Source: Actinidia chinensis
Lineage: Eukaryota > Streptophyta > Magnoliopsida > Ericales > Actinidiaceae
NCBI GenBank assembly: GCA_009663005.1
Contig: VIGQ01001060.1
Location: forward strand, 1 to 10,990
Direction: 5' to 3'
DNA length: 10,990 nucleotides
Below, in pieces: positions 8,520 through 10,990 of the stretch (position 1 is its first letter; each line of letters starts with the position of its first letter). A program made the translations under genes and the position numbers. A model generated the notes under the pieces. It was given only the letters and a program-made list of their open reading frames with translations. It was not told where the DNA came from and did no database searches.

Positions 8520-9278
8520 TTAGCGCTTTGCTAACTCGCAACCGGCTTGACATAATTCTTCAACTCCGGCACTTCCCTCATCAATCAGCATGGCGACCTG
8601 GTTCCCAACACAACGCTTTCCCTCATCATTAAGATGCGTGTTGTCCGTCGGGTTCAAATTGTAACGTTGCCCCCTTGTCCCCTTGCCAATGGCATCAAGT
8701 ACTTTGGTGCTCGCACTGTTGAGCAATCAATGATATCCGCTCCTGTCTGCTTGGCCGCCTCCTTTGGCGCGGCCTGTCAATCAGCGAGATTCAAGACGAT
8801 GAGACCGAGGAGTTGTAGCTGCGTTCTACTAGCGCCGTGACGAGGATGTGTCGCAGGCACGGCGCGAACTTCCTTGACAAAGAATCAGGTTGTTTTGTCA
8901 GGGTCCCGCCATGGAAATGTTCTTGTCGGGCTTCTGGGTCGTTGTGCCCGAAATGGATCGTCACGTAAGGGTCTAGTTCTTGGACTCGTCCTTGACTGCC
9001 GGCGAGCACATTGGCCCAATCCCCGCCTGGCGAACGACCGTCGTCGCTCCCGTTGTGCCACACACGTTCTTCCTGTAGCCCCGCCCCCTTGTGCATAGGT
9101 CTGTTCAGGAAACCATCGCCCCCAGCCACCGCCGGCTGTGATTGCACGGCTGTTGTGAGCGCCCGGCCTATAGCAAAAAAAAAAAAAAATAAGGCGGCTG
9201 CTTGGCTTGGCTGTGAAGGAAGCGCCGTAGCGAGAGAACGAAGAGCATAAAGTACGACATCGTAGAAGAAAGATACAT
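8520..9278 (-). CDS. Rhamnogalacturonan acetylesterase-like GDSL/SGNH hydrolase (CE12), secreted, frame-disrupted
   Basis: CE12 enzymes remove acetyl esters from the rhamnogalacturonan backbone of pectin outside the cell. The start is the ATG at 9278-9276, giving MYLSSTMSYFMLFVLSL, a signal peptide. QAKQPPYFFF then leads into block I (usually AGDSTTA). Here that block is garbled after a run of 15 A/T (9175-9189), and only LTTAVQSQ is readable. DGFLN, HNG (block II), GGDWANVLAG and PYVTIHFGHND (block III, 8938-8970) follow. Then come LVTALVERSYNSS, NLAD, KEAAKQTGADIID, LNSASTKVLDAIGK, YNLNPTDNTHLNDEG with the catalytic Asp-His (about 8618-8665), and VAMLIDEG to ELAKR and a stop at 8522-8520. 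About 250 residues match the family length. At least seven frame changes are needed. The catalytic Ser cannot be read in this copy. The family call is firm; the substrate is inferred. Confidence 0.89.
9175..9189. repeat. 15-base A/T homopolymer inside the CE12 gene
   Basis: Fifteen A in a row on the plus strand code for Phe codons just before the expected GDS block of the esterase. The family usually has two to three aromatic or hydrophobic residues here, so the run is probably longer than in the true gene. It marks the point where the frame is lost before the nucleophile motif. Confidence 0.7.
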
Positions 9279-9847
9279 CTTGACTGGTGATGTTGGACTA
9301 GACTGATATATGCCTGGATTGAATACTCCTCCCATCACGCGGAGACCCCCTACATTTTATACAAAACTACTCGGACATTTCAGCTGCGACTTTTCAGTTG
9401 CACCCCGACTACGTACGTCTCAGCGAATTTCCCCCTATTTTCAGGTGGCTTTCGGTGGGGAAGGACTTGTATGGGGAAGTTCGAAAGTGATGAGCATTTC
9501 CCCAATCGGTCTCCGGCGCGTACGTCATAGTCCTAAATAACCTTTCGCGGAGAAACTGCGACCCTGTAAAGACTACCCCAACCCTTTCGCCCGGGAGTAC
9601 AGCGGTGGAAAGGATGCTTTGACGTGCAATTACTTTGGCTGTTTGAATCCCTGAAAGTGGTGATTTTCGGTCGAATTTGCTGATAACAAACAACCGGGCA
9701 TGTAGTCGCAACCATCAGGGAATAGACAGTGCGGGCGCGCATCTAGAGAATACATGTCAGTCCCATCTTCGTTGCCTCCCCCGCAACATTTGCCTCCACT
9801 TCGTCTTCGGTTCCATCTTTCCTCCTACAAACTCCTTCTTCATGCTC
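9279..9847. other. Intergenic region between TRM11 and the CE12 gene
   Basis: This 0.57 kb contains the TRM11 3' end and the CE12 promoter, both on the minus strand. ORFs at 9310-9540 (+), 9409-9711 (-), 9533-9742 (-) and the start of 9677-9901 (+) have no recognisable motifs, and the last overlaps the real TRM11 C-terminus. Apart from the TATA-like element nothing specific is visible. Confidence 0.5.
9355..9361 (-). promoter_or_regulatory. TATA-box-like element upstream of the CE12 gene
   Basis: TATAAAA on the minus strand lies 77 bases upstream of the chosen ATG at 9278. That spacing suits a TATA box with a short 5' UTR. It is the only such match in this intergenic stretch that I noticed. 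No regulator sites were identified around it. Confidence 0.45.
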
Positions 9848-10990
9848 TCAAACCTTGAACCCTTGGAAATACTCCTCCGGGAAAGTCATTCAGCTCACTA
9901 GCCCGTGTCCCCTTTTCGTATTCCCTCTTGAACGGATCAGTTGGTCCTATGGGGATCTCTGATCGCGGCGGCGCCGTACGGTAATAGTCTGCGGGGGGAC
10001 CACTTGTTGAGGCTGCACGCCGACAGAAGTCAGCCTAAGCAGGGATGCGATGGAATGATGAGTCAAATGTCTTCGTCGTTGGCGTGGGCATCCACAAGAT
10101 GATTCTTTTTTTGGCCGTCTTCTACGAGCGTGCGACAGCAAATTCGAGTATGTCGTTCGGCAGCGCAGTGAAGGAGTATGGCCGCTTTGGTGGAATGTAG
10201 CCTGGAGCTTTGAAACTGATCATGATGTGACTGATCGCTCTTTCTCCAACAGCTCCTTGACGCGGATCCCAAGTACCTTGAGGGCCTTGCGGATCCCCAC
10301 GGTGGGTCGCAGACGATAACGTTACAGGATAGGGGGGCCGGTTGCTTGTTACCTCGGTTGGCAATATCCTTAGTGGGGTGTGGTGAGGTCGGATTACGAA
10401 CGCAACCCAGAGACCTTGACTAGATGCATATTGGCTTGAAGTTGCCAAACCACATCGTACTTTCCCGTCTGTCCCTCCTCGCACTCCTCCGTACCTCGGA
10501 TCGTGCGCCGTCGATGTCGCTTCCAAACACCACTGCGCCAAAGTGAGCACAGCGGATGGGAAGCCGCCGGTTCCCATGAAAGGGTCGTAGAACAACTTCC
10601 TGGTGCGACTGTGCGATGTTGGCGGTTACTAGCGTAAGTTCTGCGTCCTGGACGTGGTGCTTATGTTAGTGTCTTTTTTTTTCTCGTGAGATCAACGTCT
10701 CTTCGCTCATTGCGACACGAGTCTGCTATGAAACGACCAAAGTACAGATACTTTGGCTTTTTTGACATCAAGATCGTAGTCTTCAAAGACGCGAAAAGCC
10801 ACGTCTGGTCGCGCAATTCGTGGCGTCCTTTGAAAGCCATGTAGGAGAAACTGTCGATATGTCGCGCTGCTCATCACTTGTTCGCCCCCGCGATAGCCTT
10901 TACGTGAAGCGGAAGGACGCAGTCTCATATCGAGTCCATTTTGAAGTGGTAAGATTGCGGACGGACCGTGAAGGGAATCGTACTCGCCAA
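9848..10990 (-). CDS. TRM11: tRNA (guanine(10)-N2)-methyltransferase catalytic subunit TRM11, frame-disrupted, runs off right edge
   Basis: TRM11, acting with TRM112, methylates G10 of cytoplasmic tRNAs with S-adenosylmethionine. In order from the right edge: IDSFSYMAFKGRHE, then FRVFEDYDLDVKK, PKYLYFGR (about 10730-10755), NISTTS then DAELTLVTANIAQ (10626-10670), and the SAM-binding block KLFYDPFMGTGGFPSA (10545-10600). DGKVRCGLA, VCDPPWG (usually DPPYG, 10294-10314), IRKALKVLG, APGYIPPKRPYSFTA and NDILEFAV (10122-10210) follow. RTLVEDG, ANDEDI and LTSVGVQP come next. Beyond an apparent stop at 9947 the other frame gives GPTDPFKREYEKGTRASEL and then NDF and RYFQGFKV. That is the family C-terminus, ending at the TGA at 9850-9848. 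At least ten frame changes are needed, several at homopolymers. The N-terminal THUMP-like region lies outside the window. Confidence 0.92.

Noticed and set aside
1..10990. Mobile element, CRISPR array, tRNA or rRNA gene, virus-like or biosynthetic cluster genes
   Set aside because: No long terminal repeats, transposase or reverse transcriptase motifs, spaced direct repeats, tRNA-like cloverleaf or synthase domains were seen on either strand.

Overview
The window looks like nuclear DNA of a filamentous ascomycete (Pezizomycotina; a Dothideomycete, possibly Pleosporales, is my best guess). The evidence is the set of gene families: a fungal MED16, an Hst3/Hst4-type sirtuin, a fungal PI-PLC-X-like phosphodiesterase, a CE12 rhamnogalacturonan acetylesterase and TRM11. 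There is also a short fungal-type intron and a pyrimidine-rich, promoter-like stretch. Nothing bacterial or viral was seen.

Layout. (1) Left edge to 519, minus strand: the N-terminal part of Mediator subunit MED16, running off the window. (2) 520-1791: divergent intergenic region containing a perfect 8-bp inverted repeat and a 10-bp palindrome. (3) 1792 to about 3779, plus strand: Hst3/Hst4-like NAD-dependent deacetylase with a long basic tail. (4) 3780-4587: intergenic. (5) About 4588-6099, plus strand: fungal PLC-like phosphodiesterase. (6) 6100-8519: 2.4 kb with no recognisable gene, but with a strong pyrimidine tract and some weak ORFs. (7) 8520-9278, minus strand: secreted GDSL/SGNH esterase of family CE12, with a TATA-like box upstream. 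(8) 9279-9847: intergenic. (9) 9848 to the right edge, minus strand: TRM11, the catalytic subunit of the tRNA m2G10 methyltransferase, running off the window.

The dominant feature is that none of the five recognisable genes is an open frame. Each reads clearly as its family only when followed through many one-base (sometimes two-base) frame changes. The density of changes is similar in all five, although the genes are unrelated and at least two are conserved housekeeping genes. The simplest explanation is an unpolished long-read sequence with indel errors, not five independent pseudogenes. The genes are therefore annotated as CDS with approximate ends, and the longest single-frame ORFs in the window are poor guides to the real genes.

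The genes do not form an obvious pathway or biosynthetic cluster. They are transcription (MED16), chromatin (sirtuin), tRNA modification (TRM11), a lipid-type phosphodiesterase and a pectin side-chain esterase. I found no convincing new biological system. The parts most worth re-examining are the unassigned 6.1-8.5 kb region, the composition flip inside the PLC-like gene and the inverted repeat upstream of the sirtuin.
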